From: Chloroflexota bacterium
GTDB taxonomy: Bacteria > Chloroflexota > Anaerolineae > Anaerolineales > Villigracilaceae
DNA length: 48,484 bases
Reading direction: 5' to 3'
Assembly: GCA_024434165.1 (NCBI GenBank)
Contig: QMIW01000042.1
Span: 1-48,484, forward strand
Below are positions 15,480 through 23,649 of the stretch, one piece after another. The translations under genes and the position numbers were made by a program. The notes under the pieces were generated by a model, which was not told the origin of the DNA, did no database searches, and saw only the letters and a program-made list of their open reading frames with translations. Within the stretch, counting starts at the first letter, position 1. Every line of letters starts with the position of its first letter.

Positions 15480-16700
15480 TTATTTCTGCTTCCACTTTTT
15501 CATCGGCAAAACAAAATCATACGGGTAGTCCGCGAGTTTTTCCACAGAGCCGTCGGGGCGCATCCAATAGGAATCCTCGATGCGGAAGCCCATACCCTGC
15601 TCCGGGTAATACAGCCCCGGTTCGATGGTGAAGATGGCGCCGGGCTTGAGGCGGTTATCGTCCGAGACGGTATGCCTGCTCCAGGGTCTCTCGTGGAGAT
15701 TCAAGCCGATGCCGTGCCCCAGCGAGTGGACGTAGCCCTCGGTCAGGACTCCCTCCGTGTGCATGGGGGTCTTGTGCCCGTTCGCATTGAAGGCGTCGCA
15801 GACGAATTTCTGATAGTCCTTGAACGCGGCGTTCATGTCAATATTCTCGACAACCTTTTCGTAGACAGTTTTCACCTCATCGAACAATTTCTGCGCTTCC
15901 GGGGCGGCGTAGCCCAAGCTCCACGTGCGGGTGAAATCGTAATAGTAGCCGCCGCCCGCCTCGGCAGGATAGAAGTCGAACACGATGGTCTGACCGAGGC
16001 GCATCAAATCGGCGGGATTGCCCGAGGAGTGCGGCACGCCCGCATCGCGCCCGATGGCAAAGATAAAACCGGATGGCAGTTCCGCGCCCAGCTCCGAGGT
16101 CCAAAGGCGGATTTTCGAGTGGACGTCGCCCACTGTCAGCGGGGAGCCATCCTCTTTCAACAGGACTTCATCCTCCCGCACATCACGGGACGTGAGATAT
16201 TCACGCACCTTGTCCACCACCGCAGCGGTGACCCTGCCCACCCTGCGGATGCGTTCCACTTCCCTTTCATCCTTCGATTCCATGGCGTACATGAAAATCG
16301 AATCTTCCTGGTTCTCGCCGACCAGTTCCAGTTCGGGCAGTTCCGTTTTGATGCGCCCGGCAATGTGCAATGCCATGCCCAGATCGGTGTGACCAAACAT
16401 GCCAACCCGCCCCGCTGTAACGCCGCACTCCGTCAGGATTTCTTTCGGACGTTTTGCCAGGTCTTCCATTGCGCCGGTGCGCAGGGGAATCACCTTCAGG
16501 CCGCTTTTTTCGGCTTCGTCGCGTTCCATGGCATTGCAGTACAAAACGGGCGTCTCGCCGCGTTTTTTGACCAGTACCGCTTTATTGACGTGCCCGCCGC
16601 CCGTCAGGTAATACATGGGCGGATTGTGCTCGGCGTTGCCGAGAACGATCATGGCATCCAGGCTGCGGGATTGCATCAAAGCATCGAGGTCTGATTTCAT
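15480..16700 (-). CDS. Xaa-Pro peptidase family metallopeptidase (M24B)
   Basis: A 406-residue pita-bread peptidase that would cleave the bond before proline in short peptides. The C-terminal catalytic domain shows metal-ligand segments VFDFYPAEAGGGYYYDFTRTW (two Asp), the HSLGHGIGLNLHE histidine region and the two glutamates in FTIEPGLYYPEQGMGFRIED. The N-terminal creatinase-like domain begins at LDALMQSRSLDAMIVLG. The stop of the upstream zinc-ribbon gene overlaps this start by 4 bases. No signal peptide is seen, so it is likely cytoplasmic. Exact substrate (dipeptidase or aminopeptidase) is undecided. Confidence 0.92.
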   Translation of the reverse strand: MKSDLDALMQSRSLDAMIVLGNAEHNPPMYYLTGGGHVNKAVLVKKRGETPVLYCNAMERDEAEKSGLKVIPLRTGAMEDLAKRPKEILTECGVTAGRVGMFGHTDLGMALHIAGRIKTELPELELVGENQEDSIFMYAMESKDEREVERIRRVGRVTAAVVDKVREYLTSRDVREDEVLLKEDGSPLTVGDVHSKIRLWTSELGAELPSGFIFAIGRDAGVPHSSGNPADLMRLGQTIVFDFYPAEAGGGYYYDFTRTWSLGYAAPEAQKLFDEVKTVYEKVVENIDMNAAFKDYQKFVCDAFNANGHKTPMHTEGVLTEGYVHSLGHGIGLNLHERPWSRHTVSDDNRLKPGAIFTIEPGLYYPEQGMGFRIEDSYWMRPDGSVEKLADYPYDFVLPMKKWKQK

Positions 16701-17281
16701 GGGGTCTCCAGTTGGTTGAGTTTTGAAAATTCGCGTGCAATGTCTTCGTTCTCGAATTCCAACTGCACGAGTTTTTTATCGCGCAGGAACTTCGCAGATA
16801 CGCCGATCAATTGGTCGGCTTCGCTGAACATGGCAAGGATCGTCAACGGGCGGCGGGTCACCAGCCTTCCGTAAAATGGGATTGCCAGCGTTTTGGCGAC
16901 CGCCTCGACCATCGTCCCGCCGAGGATGCCGGCAAACAGTCCTGCCGCGCCGCCCAGCACAAAAGGCGTGTTGAGAGTTTGCGGCGATGTCCCTTCGGGG
17001 GCGAGCAGCGTCACCGGAACGAACACGACCGCCCCCACGATAAGCCCGGCAATCAAAAATGGAACAAGCGTCACCATGGCGATGCGGCGTTCCTTTTCTG
17101 CGCAGGCTTTGCACATGGGCACTTTCATCTCCAGGGTCACGGGTTTGCTGCGGATCTGTACGCCCATGTTCAGGGACATGCCCAGCGTCTCTTCCTTCGG
17201 CTTGCCGCAGCTCACACACCGCTCCGGGAATTTGAGGGCGGGCGGTTTTTTCAGGTCGGGGATGGGGAGTTGGAAAATCAT
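16697..17281 (-). CDS. Zinc-ribbon membrane protein of unknown function
   Basis: 194 residues. Two CxxC pairs (C22/C25 and C57/C60) suggest a zinc ribbon at the N-terminus, on the cytoplasmic side. Two hydrophobic segments follow (about 69-94 and 106-128), then a soluble C-terminal part with LTILAMFSEADQLIGVSAKFLRDKKLVQLEFENEDIAREF. I do not recognise a named family. It is translationally coupled to the M24 peptidase gene (ATGA overlap). Confidence 0.75.
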   Translation of the reverse strand: MIFQLPIPDLKKPPALKFPERCVSCGKPKEETLGMSLNMGVQIRSKPVTLEMKVPMCKACAEKERRIAMVTLVPFLIAGLIVGAVVFVPVTLLAPEGTSPQTLNTPFVLGGAAGLFAGILGGTMVEAVAKTLAIPFYGRLVTRRPLTILAMFSEADQLIGVSAKFLRDKKLVQLEFENEDIAREFSKLNQLETP

Positions 17282-17502
17282 TTTTCACCTGTAAAACTCC
17301 GAAGGAGCGGCATGATTATGGTGCCGATAAAAAAATTCGGTGGCGGTAAAGGAGGAAGTGAAGTAGAGCGAGGTAGTATCTCGCTCTACTCAGCGCATCA
17401 CTTCAGTCGCAGGGGCGATCCGTTTTGGCAAAACAGGCAGCCAATCTGTAAGAAAGGGTCGCCCTGTGCCAGGCATTTTGAAAAAGCATGGGTGCGCCGC
17501 CC
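17282..17502. repeat. Intergenic repeat region with a long palindrome
   Basis: AGTAGAGCGAG (17362-17372) and CTCGCTCTACT (17380-17390) form an 11-bp perfect stem whose loop, GTAGTAT, gives the same TAGTATCTCGC core as the palindrome at 1041. A further GC-rich inverted segment runs from AGGGGCGA near 17411 to TCGCCCT near 17459 and GCCGCCCCTAC near 17497. No gene is seen. Confidence 0.5.
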
Positions 17503-18870
17503 CTACCGCGTAATATCAGTTAGTAAATTCTTCAACCCCACCAGCAGCGCGCCCTCCTGCTCAGGCAGGACGGTGCGCGGGTCGAGCAGCACGTTATCGT
17601 TCTCCGTCCGCGCGATGATGGGCGGATTATTTCTCCGCAGGGCGCGCAAAAATTTTTCGGCAGATTTGACCTTGAGTTCGAGCAAAACGGTTGGGATGGT
17701 TTCGCCAGGAAGCGACCCGCCGCCCACCGTGGATTGACCCTCGACCACTTCACCCTGCCCCAATTCCATGCGCCACGCCTCCGCCCGACCCCGAACCTGT
17801 TTCAACGTAAGCGATATCATCTTCAGGATGGGGATTTCGCGCTCCGCCTCATCCTTGAGGTAATGCGCGAGCGTGGCAGATAACCCCGCCAGGCACGCTT
17901 TATCCGCACGGACGGCTCGCGCCAGCGGATGCTTTTTGATTTTGTCGAGCAGGGATTTCCTGCCGGCGATGATTCCCGCCTGCGGACCGCCCAGCAGTTT
18001 ATCGCCGGAGAACATAACCAGATCCACGCCGGCTTGCAGGGATTCCTGAACCGTCGGTTCGTGAGAGAAGCCGTATTTGGCGGTGTCGTACAACGCGCCG
18101 GAGCCGAGGTCATCCACAACAGGGATGCCCGCTTTGTGAGCCGCATCCACGATGTCTTTCAGACCGGGCTCTTCGGTGAAGCCGATGATCCTGAAATTGG
18201 AGCGGTGCGCGCGCATGACCAGCGCGGGCGCTTCTTCGAGAGCGGATTGGTAATCGGATAAACGGACTTTGTTGGTTGTGCCAATCTCCACCAACTTCGC
18301 GCCGGATTGTTTCATCACTTCCGGCACGCGGAAGCCGCCGCCGATTTCGACCAGCTGCGAGCGGGCGATGACCACGCCCTTTTTGTGCGCCAGCGCAGAA
18401 AGCGTGAGCAGGACCGCCGAAGCGCAGTTGTTGACCACGAGCGCGGATTCTGCGCCGGTCAATTTTTGCAGAAACGCTTCGGCGTGGATCAAACGCGAGC
18501 CGCGCCTGCCGGTTTCCAGGTCGAATTCGAGGTTGGAGTAGCCGCGCGAGACAATGTCCATTGCATGGATGGCGGCATCGCTGAGGGGGGCGCGTCCCAG
18601 GTTGGTGTGGAGGATGACCCCCGTGGCGTTGATGACCGGATGAAGGGTCTGCGCCGTCCAGGCGGAGAGGGTGGATTCGGCTTGGGCGAGGATCGAGTCG
18701 GTAGATGGCAAGCCAGCCAGCGTCCCGGCTTTGAAGCGTGCGCGGATGTCGTCCAATGTTTGGCGCAGGGCATCCAACGTCAGCGGTCTGCCGAAACGCG
18801 CAACCAGGTGCGCGGTCGTTTCGGTTTGAAGAAGCTGCTCGACGGAGGGAAGGTTACGAAGGGTCGTCAT
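17503..18870 (-). CDS. selA: L-seryl-tRNA(Sec) selenium transferase
   Basis: SelA is a PLP enzyme that converts Ser-tRNA(Sec) to selenocysteinyl-tRNA(Sec) with selenophosphate. The 455 residues are full length. Features are the N-terminal LRNLPSVEQLL domain, INATGVILHTNLGRAPLS (80-97), the PLP lysine K291 in FSGDKLLGGPQAG, and a normal C-terminus (VGGGSLPGETIPT). No selB, selD or tRNA-Sec is visible in the window, and I found no gene here with an internal UGA that looks like a selenoprotein. It overlaps the upstream membrane-protein gene by 17 bases. Confidence 0.96.
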   Translation of the reverse strand: MTTLRNLPSVEQLLQTETTAHLVARFGRPLTLDALRQTLDDIRARFKAGTLAGLPSTDSILAQAESTLSAWTAQTLHPVINATGVILHTNLGRAPLSDAAIHAMDIVSRGYSNLEFDLETGRRGSRLIHAEAFLQKLTGAESALVVNNCASAVLLTLSALAHKKGVVIARSQLVEIGGGFRVPEVMKQSGAKLVEIGTTNKVRLSDYQSALEEAPALVMRAHRSNFRIIGFTEEPGLKDIVDAAHKAGIPVVDDLGSGALYDTAKYGFSHEPTVQESLQAGVDLVMFSGDKLLGGPQAGIIAGRKSLLDKIKKHPLARAVRADKACLAGLSATLAHYLKDEAEREIPILKMISLTLKQVRGRAEAWRMELGQGEVVEGQSTVGGGSLPGETIPTVLLELKVKSAEKFLRALRRNNPPIIARTENDNVLLDPRTVLPEQEGALLVGLKNLLTDITR

Positions 18871-19267
18871 CGTGAATTACAGGCGGACGGCGGTTGGCTT
18901 TTTCGCGGACGCGGATGAAATACTCCGCGGCAATGAATCCGCCTGCCAAACCGAGAATGACATAAAGGGTGACGAGACGCCCAAGTTGAAGCCAGGCGAG
19001 CGTGGCGCCGTAGATGCCCACCCACAGCGCCTGCCGGATGATGACGTTGGCTTCGGCGGGCGGGTCGGACGGGAAACGTTGATGCAGGTAAAAGACGATG
19101 GGAAGCGCCGTGCCTGTGAGCGCCATGAGCAGGAGGGCGAAAAATCCCCAGCGCGACCAGACGTAGGGAAGGGTCATCGTGATGACGAGGTACAAGCCGC
19201 CCCAGCCGATGAGCGCGAGGGCAAGAGCGGAAAGCCCGAACGGCTTGAAATGAAGTTTTTCTTCCAT
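18854..19267 (-). CDS. Four-TM membrane protein upstream of selA
   Basis: 137 residues with four predicted helices (near 10-30, 38-57, 78-96 and 98-117) and a charged tail ending in HDDDPS. I place the start at 19267 because a TATAAT lies exactly 7 bases upstream, fitting a leaderless transcript; a longer start at 19303 would run through that promoter. It overlaps selA by 17 bases and so leads the selA transcript. No function is recognised. Confidence 0.7.
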   Translation of the reverse strand: MEEKLHFKPFGLSALALALIGWGGLYLVITMTLPYVWSRWGFFALLLMALTGTALPIVFYLHQRFPSDPPAEANVIIRQALWVGIYGATLAWLQLGRLVTLYVILGLAGGFIAAEYFIRVREKANRRPPVIHDDDPS

Positions 19268-19303
19268 TGACGGAATTATACCCGCATCAGATTCCGCCCC
19301 CAA
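19268..19303 (-). promoter_or_regulatory. Leaderless promoter of the selA operon (TATAAT-N7-ATG)
   Basis: On the minus strand TTGGGG (19298-19303), a 17-base spacer and TATAAT (19275-19280) precede the ATG by 7 bases. There is no Shine-Dalgarno, so transcription should begin at or beside the start codon. Confidence 0.55.
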
Positions 19304-19399
19304 AAGGGAACGTGGAGGGTTTTACCGCGCAGCACGCCAGGAGCGCAAGGTGAGTCTGGCTCTTCCATTTCTGGCGGGAAAACCATTATCACGAAGGAT

Positions 19400-19433
19400 C
19401 ACAAAGGATGTTTTGGAGATTTTTCCCTTTGTG
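19400..19433. repeat. Small hairpin in the gap between VWA gene and selA operon
   Basis: CACAAAGG (19400-19407) pairs with CCTTTGTG (19426-19433). The surrounding 19304-19531 shows CACAAAGGAT-like short repeats but no gene. It could be a dispersed repeat or a weak terminator for the VWA operon. Confidence 0.35.
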
Positions 19434-19531
19434 CCCCTTTGTCTCCTGGGTGGTTGAAAAAAAGACGTTAAGAACGGTAGACCCGTGAGCCTTTAACCCG
19501 GCGCGCATTGCAATTCGGAATATGGTGAGAG

Positions 19532-20578
19532 TTACAACAACGGATTCCAGACGATGGACAACACCATGGCAAGCACCACAAACAAGGCGGCGATTGCCGC
19601 AAAGAAGACGCTGATCTCGATGGTTTCCGTGACCGTGAACAACTGAGTGGGCAATTTATCGAAGACTTCCTGCAATTCGACGGCGCTCTCGGCAAGGTGA
19701 TATGAACCGCCGGTGATGTCGGCAACCTGCCTGAGCGTGGCTTCGTCAATCTCGCGGCGGAAGTTGCCGCCGCCTCCCCCACCGCCGCCCATGAAGGGGT
19801 CGAACGGGTTCGAGTAGGAAGCGTACGGATTGCAGTTCATTGGCGAGGTGTTGTTGGTCGTGCCGAAGCCGATGGTATAGACGCGCACACCGCGGGCGGC
19901 TGCCATGCGCGCGGCTTCGAGCGGATGGATGCCAGTGGTGGTTACGCCGTCGGTCAACAGAACGATGATGGCAGGCACGTAAACGCCTTCGGGCAGCGGC
20001 GTCACTTCAAGACTCGAATAAGGGCTGACAACCGAATCGTCAATTTCGGAGATGGCGTTGAGCGACATGAGGATGCCCTCGCCGATGGCGGTGCGCCGCG
20101 CTGTGGCAATGTTCTGGATGGTCGCTTCCAGCAGGGCGCGGTCGGTGGTGGGACGCTGGGCTATCGCCGCAAACCCCGCAAACACGACGATGCCAATCTG
20201 CGTGTTCGAGTCCTGCGCCCTGATGAATTCCAGCGCGGCGGCTTTGGCGGATTCCAACCGGTTCGGGAAAATATCGGTGGAGCACATGCTGCGCGAGACG
20301 TCAATGGCGAGGATGATGGTGGCGTTGGCGGCAGGCAATGTGACCGTGGAAACGGGCCGCGCCATCGCCATGATAAGGCTGGACAACGCCAGCAGGAACA
20401 GCGCGAATGGCAGGTGACGCTTCCATTGGGATTGTTTGGGCAGGGCGGCGCGGATCAGCGACAGGCTCGAGTAGCGCACGGCAAACGGTCTGCGGCGGCG
20501 CAGAATCAGGATATAGGCGAGAATCGAGATCGGAATCAACGCCAGAAGATACAAAACCGGGGACCAGAGCAACTCCAT
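19532..20578 (-). CDS. VWA-domain membrane protein (BatA/BatB-like), second copy
   Basis: 348 residues from ATG 20578, chosen because GGAGG lies 5 bases upstream and because the earlier ATG at 20608 falls inside a palindromic repeat. N-terminal helices (about 4-22 and 52-70) precede a von Willebrand A domain with MIDAS motif IDVSRSM, and a C-terminal helix anchors it again (TETIEISVFFAAIAALFVVLAMV). A glycine stretch (about eight Gly) lies in the late VWA domain. It is the last gene of a MoxR-DUF58-VWA-VWA group. In Bat-type operons these proteins act in envelope stress or metal-linked assembly; the actual role here is unknown. Confidence 0.88.
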   Translation of the reverse strand: MELLWSPVLYLLALIPISILAYILILRRRRPFAVRYSSLSLIRAALPKQSQWKRHLPFALFLLALSSLIMAMARPVSTVTLPAANATIILAIDVSRSMCSTDIFPNRLESAKAAALEFIRAQDSNTQIGIVVFAGFAAIAQRPTTDRALLEATIQNIATARRTAIGEGILMSLNAISEIDDSVVSPYSSLEVTPLPEGVYVPAIIVLLTDGVTTTGIHPLEAARMAAARGVRVYTIGFGTTNNTSPMNCNPYASYSNPFDPFMGGGGGGGGNFRREIDEATLRQVADITGGSYHLAESAVELQEVFDKLPTQLFTVTETIEISVFFAAIAALFVVLAMVLSIVWNPLL

Positions 20579-20602
20579 CAGAACCTCCAGCGCCGACCGG
20601 GT

Positions 20603-20675
20603 TGTCATGCCGAGCGCAGCGAAGCATCTCCACTGTAATAGCGAGACGCTTCACTGCCGCTCAGAGTGACATGCA
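20603..20675. repeat. REP-like palindrome between the two VWA genes
   Basis: GAGCGCAGCGAAGCATCTC and GAGACGCTTC..CCGCTC form a long imperfect inverted repeat flanked by TGTCA and TGACA. It resembles dispersed REP-like elements. It overlaps an alternative start of the downstream VWA gene. Confidence 0.55.
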
Positions 20676-20683
20676 CCGGGAAA

Positions 20684-21691
20684 CTACGGCACACGGCTAA
20701 ACCACAACAACGACAACGCACCGCCAGCCAATAAGAGCAATATGCTCACGCCCGCAAAGATCGCAGTGACTTCGGTCTCTTCACGCTCGACCCGCAGGCG
20801 CGGCTCGATGCTTTCGTAAATCTCGTGCAGGTCTTCCGCATCCTGCGCGTTGAAATATGTCCCTTCGGTGATTTCGGCAATCTGCCTGAGGGCGGCTTCA
20901 TCCACCTGCGTGAAGACCGTAAACCCGTTTACTGTCAACTGTATACCTTCGGTGCTGCCGATCGCAATCGTATGGATGCGCACGCCGCGCTCCGCCGCGA
21001 ACTCCGCCGCCGCCAGCGGGTCGGGGTCCATGTTGTTCTCGCCATCGGTGAGCAGGACGATGACCGAGGATTGGTCTGCGGAAACTTCGGGGGTTGCGTT
21101 GAGCGGCGCGGGAACCTGCGCGCCTTCGAATCCCGTAATCGGAGTCTGACCCGTCAGATTGGCAATTGTGTTCAGCGAAGCCACGATGCCATTCGCCAGC
21201 GACGTGCCGCGTTCCGGTTTCAAGCGTTGGATCGCTTCAATGACGGCAGCCTGGTCTGCCGACGGAATCTGCACGGAGAGTCCGCTTTCGCTGAACGCCA
21301 CTACACCGATCTCCACCGTCGAAGGCTGGCGCGAGACGAAATCAATCGCCACCGCTTTGGCGGCTTCGAGCCGGTTCGGCTCGAAATCCTCCGCCGCCAT
21401 GCTGCCGGAGACATCGAAGGCAAGGATGACGATTCCCTCCACCTTGGGCAGACCCACCACCATCTGCGGGCGCGCCAGCGCGATGAACAAAACCGTCAGC
21501 CCGACCAGAAACAAAATCGCGGGGATATGCCGCCTCGCCCCGACACTGCGCCCCGACGCCTGCCGGACCAAGCCCAAACTTCCGTAACGAAGCGCGAGTT
21601 GATGGCGGCGTCTTTGCATTCGCAGGTACAACAGCGCCAGCAGCGGAATCGCGGTCAACGTCCAAAGCATGGAAGTCCAAATGAACGACAT
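20684..21691 (-). CDS. VWA-domain membrane protein (BatA/BatB-like), first copy
   Basis: 335 residues: N-terminal membrane helices (near 7-24 and 55-72), a VWA domain with MIDAS motif FDVSGSMAAEDFEPNRLEAAK and the later threonine/aspartate loops (LLTDGENNMDPDP), then a C-terminal helix (VTAIFAGVSILLLLAGGALSLLWF). It is a paralogue of the next gene; both have the same DVSxSM and PNRLExAK sequences. The start lies 7 bases after the DUF58 stop, consistent with one transcript. Membrane-anchored VWA pairs are typical partners of MoxR ATPases. Confidence 0.9.
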   Translation of the reverse strand: MSFIWTSMLWTLTAIPLLALLYLRMQRRRHQLALRYGSLGLVRQASGRSVGARRHIPAILFLVGLTVLFIALARPQMVVGLPKVEGIVILAFDVSGSMAAEDFEPNRLEAAKAVAIDFVSRQPSTVEIGVVAFSESGLSVQIPSADQAAVIEAIQRLKPERGTSLANGIVASLNTIANLTGQTPITGFEGAQVPAPLNATPEVSADQSSVIVLLTDGENNMDPDPLAAAEFAAERGVRIHTIAIGSTEGIQLTVNGFTVFTQVDEAALRQIAEITEGTYFNAQDAEDLHEIYESIEPRLRVEREETEVTAIFAGVSILLLLAGGALSLLWFSRVP

Positions 21692-21698
21692 GGCTTCG

Positions 21699-22598
21699 TC
21701 ATCTCCGGCGCTGGCGGCGCAGCATCACAAAACTGGCAATCGCGTGAATCAAATCGGATTCGGTGGAGAGCGGCAGCACATCCACGCCTGCGCGTTTGAA
21801 CGCTTCGCTCAACGCCGTCTCGCGTTCGCGCGCCGCCTCCATGAACCGCTGGCGGAACTTTTTGTCGTGCGTATCCACGTACAACTGCTCGCCTGTCTCG
21901 GCATCCTCCAGCACCACATAGCCCACGTCCGGCAGGGATACCTCGCGCGGGTCCCAGAGGCGGATCGCGATCACCTCATGGCGGCGGCTGAGCAAACTCA
22001 GCGAACGCTCCCAGCCGGGCGCGCTGATGAAATCCGAAACGATGAACACCAGCGAACGTTTTTTGACGGCGTGCAATGCGCCCTTGATCAAAACAGACAG
22101 GTCGGTCATCGGCGCGCGGGACAGGCGCGGCTGTTTGAGGAGGTCGTTGATGAGACGCAGGACGTGCAGCCGCCCGCCTCTTGCCGGGACCGTGTGCTGG
22201 ATGCCGCTCCCAAACATGATCGCCCCGACGCGGTTTCCGTGCCGCGTGAGCAGGCGCGATAACGTGCCGACGAAATCAATCAACACATTCCGCTTTTGGT
22301 TTTCGAGCGCGCCGAAATCCACCGAGGGGCTCAAATCCAGCAGGAACCATGCGATGATCTCGCGGTCTTCCATGTACTGGCGGACGTACGGCGTATCCAT
22401 GCGCGCGCTGACGTTCCAGTCAATGTAGCGGATGTCGTCTTCCGGCTGGTACTCGCGCAGGTCGGCAAAGTCCACGCCGAAGCCGCGAAAGAGACTGCGG
22501 TAATCGCCCTGCAAATATCCGTCCAGGCGGCGGATGACCTGCCAATCGAGCCGGTGCAGGATGCGCTCAGGAGTTCGCGCGGACGTTGAAGTGTTCAT
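21699..22598 (-). CDS. DUF58 domain protein
   Basis: 299 residues with the DUF58 hallmark YQPEDDIRYIDWNVSARMDTPYVRQY near 52-77, followed by a VWA-like fold (LLDLSPSVDFG, then FIVSDFISAPGWE). No membrane segment is seen. DUF58 proteins are standard partners of MoxR AAA+ ATPases. The gene overlaps the MoxR stop by 32 bases, so a somewhat later start is possible, but the order and direction indicate one operon. Confidence 0.92.
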   Translation of the reverse strand: MNTSTSARTPERILHRLDWQVIRRLDGYLQGDYRSLFRGFGVDFADLREYQPEDDIRYIDWNVSARMDTPYVRQYMEDREIIAWFLLDLSPSVDFGALENQKRNVLIDFVGTLSRLLTRHGNRVGAIMFGSGIQHTVPARGGRLHVLRLINDLLKQPRLSRAPMTDLSVLIKGALHAVKKRSLVFIVSDFISAPGWERSLSLLSRRHEVIAIRLWDPREVSLPDVGYVVLEDAETGEQLYVDTHDKKFRQRFMEAARERETALSEAFKRAGVDVLPLSTESDLIHAIASFVMLRRQRRR

Positions 22599-23574
22599 TC
22601 AGAGGCACCACGGGAATCGGGATGCGGTCGAGAATCTTCGTGAGAATTTCATCGCTGGTCACTTCGTCCGAAAGCGCTTCGTACGAAAGCACCAGCCGGT
22701 GACGGATGACATCGAGCGCCATATCCAGCACATCCTGCGGCAGGACGTAACTGCGTCCGCGCACGAAGGCGAGCGCTTTGGCGGTGAGAATCAAATTGAT
22801 CGAGGCGCGCGGGCTGGCGCCGAAGGTGATGTAACGTTCGAGGTCCGTCAGTCCCACATCCCTCGGGCTGCGCGTGGCGTTCACGAGTTTGACCGCATAC
22901 TCGATGAGCGACGGGTCCACATACACTTGATCTGCCTTCTTTTGCAGTTCGACCAGCTGCTCGGTGGTGAGCACCTTCTGGACGGCTTGCAATGCGCCGG
23001 TCATGCGCTCCACGATGACGAACTCCTCCGTCGGGTTGGGGTAGCCGACCAGCACCTTGAGCATGAAGCGGTCTACCTGCGCTTCGGGCAGGGCGTACGT
23101 CCCCTCGGTTTCGATGGGATTTTGAGTCGCCAGCACCAGAAACGGGTTCGGCACTTTGAAGGTTTCGCGCCCGATGGTCACCTGCCGCTCCTGCATCACT
23201 TCGAGCAGGGCGCTTTGCACCTTGGCGGGCGCGCGGTTGATCTCATCCGCCAGCAGAAGGTTCGTGAACACCGGACCAAGCGAGGTGTTGAACTCGCCGG
23301 TTTTCTGGTTGTAGATGCGCGTGCCGACCAGATCGGCTGGGACGAGGTCCGGCGTGAACTGGATGCGTTTGAATTCGCCGCCGATGGAATCCGCCAGCGT
23401 TTTGATCGCCATTGTCTTCGCCAGCCCCGGCACGCCTTCCACGAGGATGTGTCCGCGCGCGAGCAGCGCCACGATGAGCCGCTCAAGCAGGTGGTCCTGC
23501 CCAACGATGACCTTCTTCACTTCGTACAGCACACGTTCCATGGGAAGTTTGTTCTCACGGTTGGTTTGTTCCAT
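22567..23574 (-). CDS. MoxR-family AAA+ ATPase
   Basis: 335 residues. Walker A is GVPGLAKT (47-54), Walker B is LLADEINRAP, and sensor/lid segments EVMQERQVTIG and NPIETEGTYALPEAQVDRFMLKV are typical of MoxR. Such ATPases act with DUF58 and VWA proteins as chaperone-like complexes that mature or regulate membrane-associated targets. AGGAG upstream supports the start. The HtrA-like protease gene precedes it with a GC-rich palindrome between them. Confidence 0.95.
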   Translation of the reverse strand: MEQTNRENKLPMERVLYEVKKVIVGQDHLLERLIVALLARGHILVEGVPGLAKTMAIKTLADSIGGEFKRIQFTPDLVPADLVGTRIYNQKTGEFNTSLGPVFTNLLLADEINRAPAKVQSALLEVMQERQVTIGRETFKVPNPFLVLATQNPIETEGTYALPEAQVDRFMLKVLVGYPNPTEEFVIVERMTGALQAVQKVLTTEQLVELQKKADQVYVDPSLIEYAVKLVNATRSPRDVGLTDLERYITFGASPRASINLILTAKALAFVRGRSYVLPQDVLDMALDVIRHRLVLSYEALSDEVTSDEILTKILDRIPIPVVPLNEHFNVRANS

Positions 23575-23597
23575 GTGGGGTCTCCTTTGGATTAATG

Positions 23598-23640
23598 ACG
23601 CTCCCGGCGGCGTCCCCGCCGCCGAGGACAGCGGCGGGAG
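23598..23640. repeat. Isolated core of MITE-A
   Basis: ACGCTCCCGGCGGCGTCC and the following GC-rich palindrome match the interior of MITE-A over about 37 bases with one mismatch. The terminal inverted repeats and AT-rich arms are missing. It sits between the protease stop and the moxR promoter region. It is either a decayed copy or an independent hairpin captured by the MITE. Confidence 0.55.
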
Positions 23641-23649
23641 GGTACAAGA

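Noticed and set aside
17503-18870. Possible selenoprotein genes linked to selA in this window
   Set aside because: I looked for interrupted frames joined by an in-frame TGA in the redox genes (AOR, nitroreductase) and saw none; cysteines or normal residues are present.
19304-19531. Possible tRNA or small RNA gene
   Set aside because: No cloverleaf or TTCGANTC-type T-loop could be found here or in the other long gaps; only short hairpins and repeats are present.
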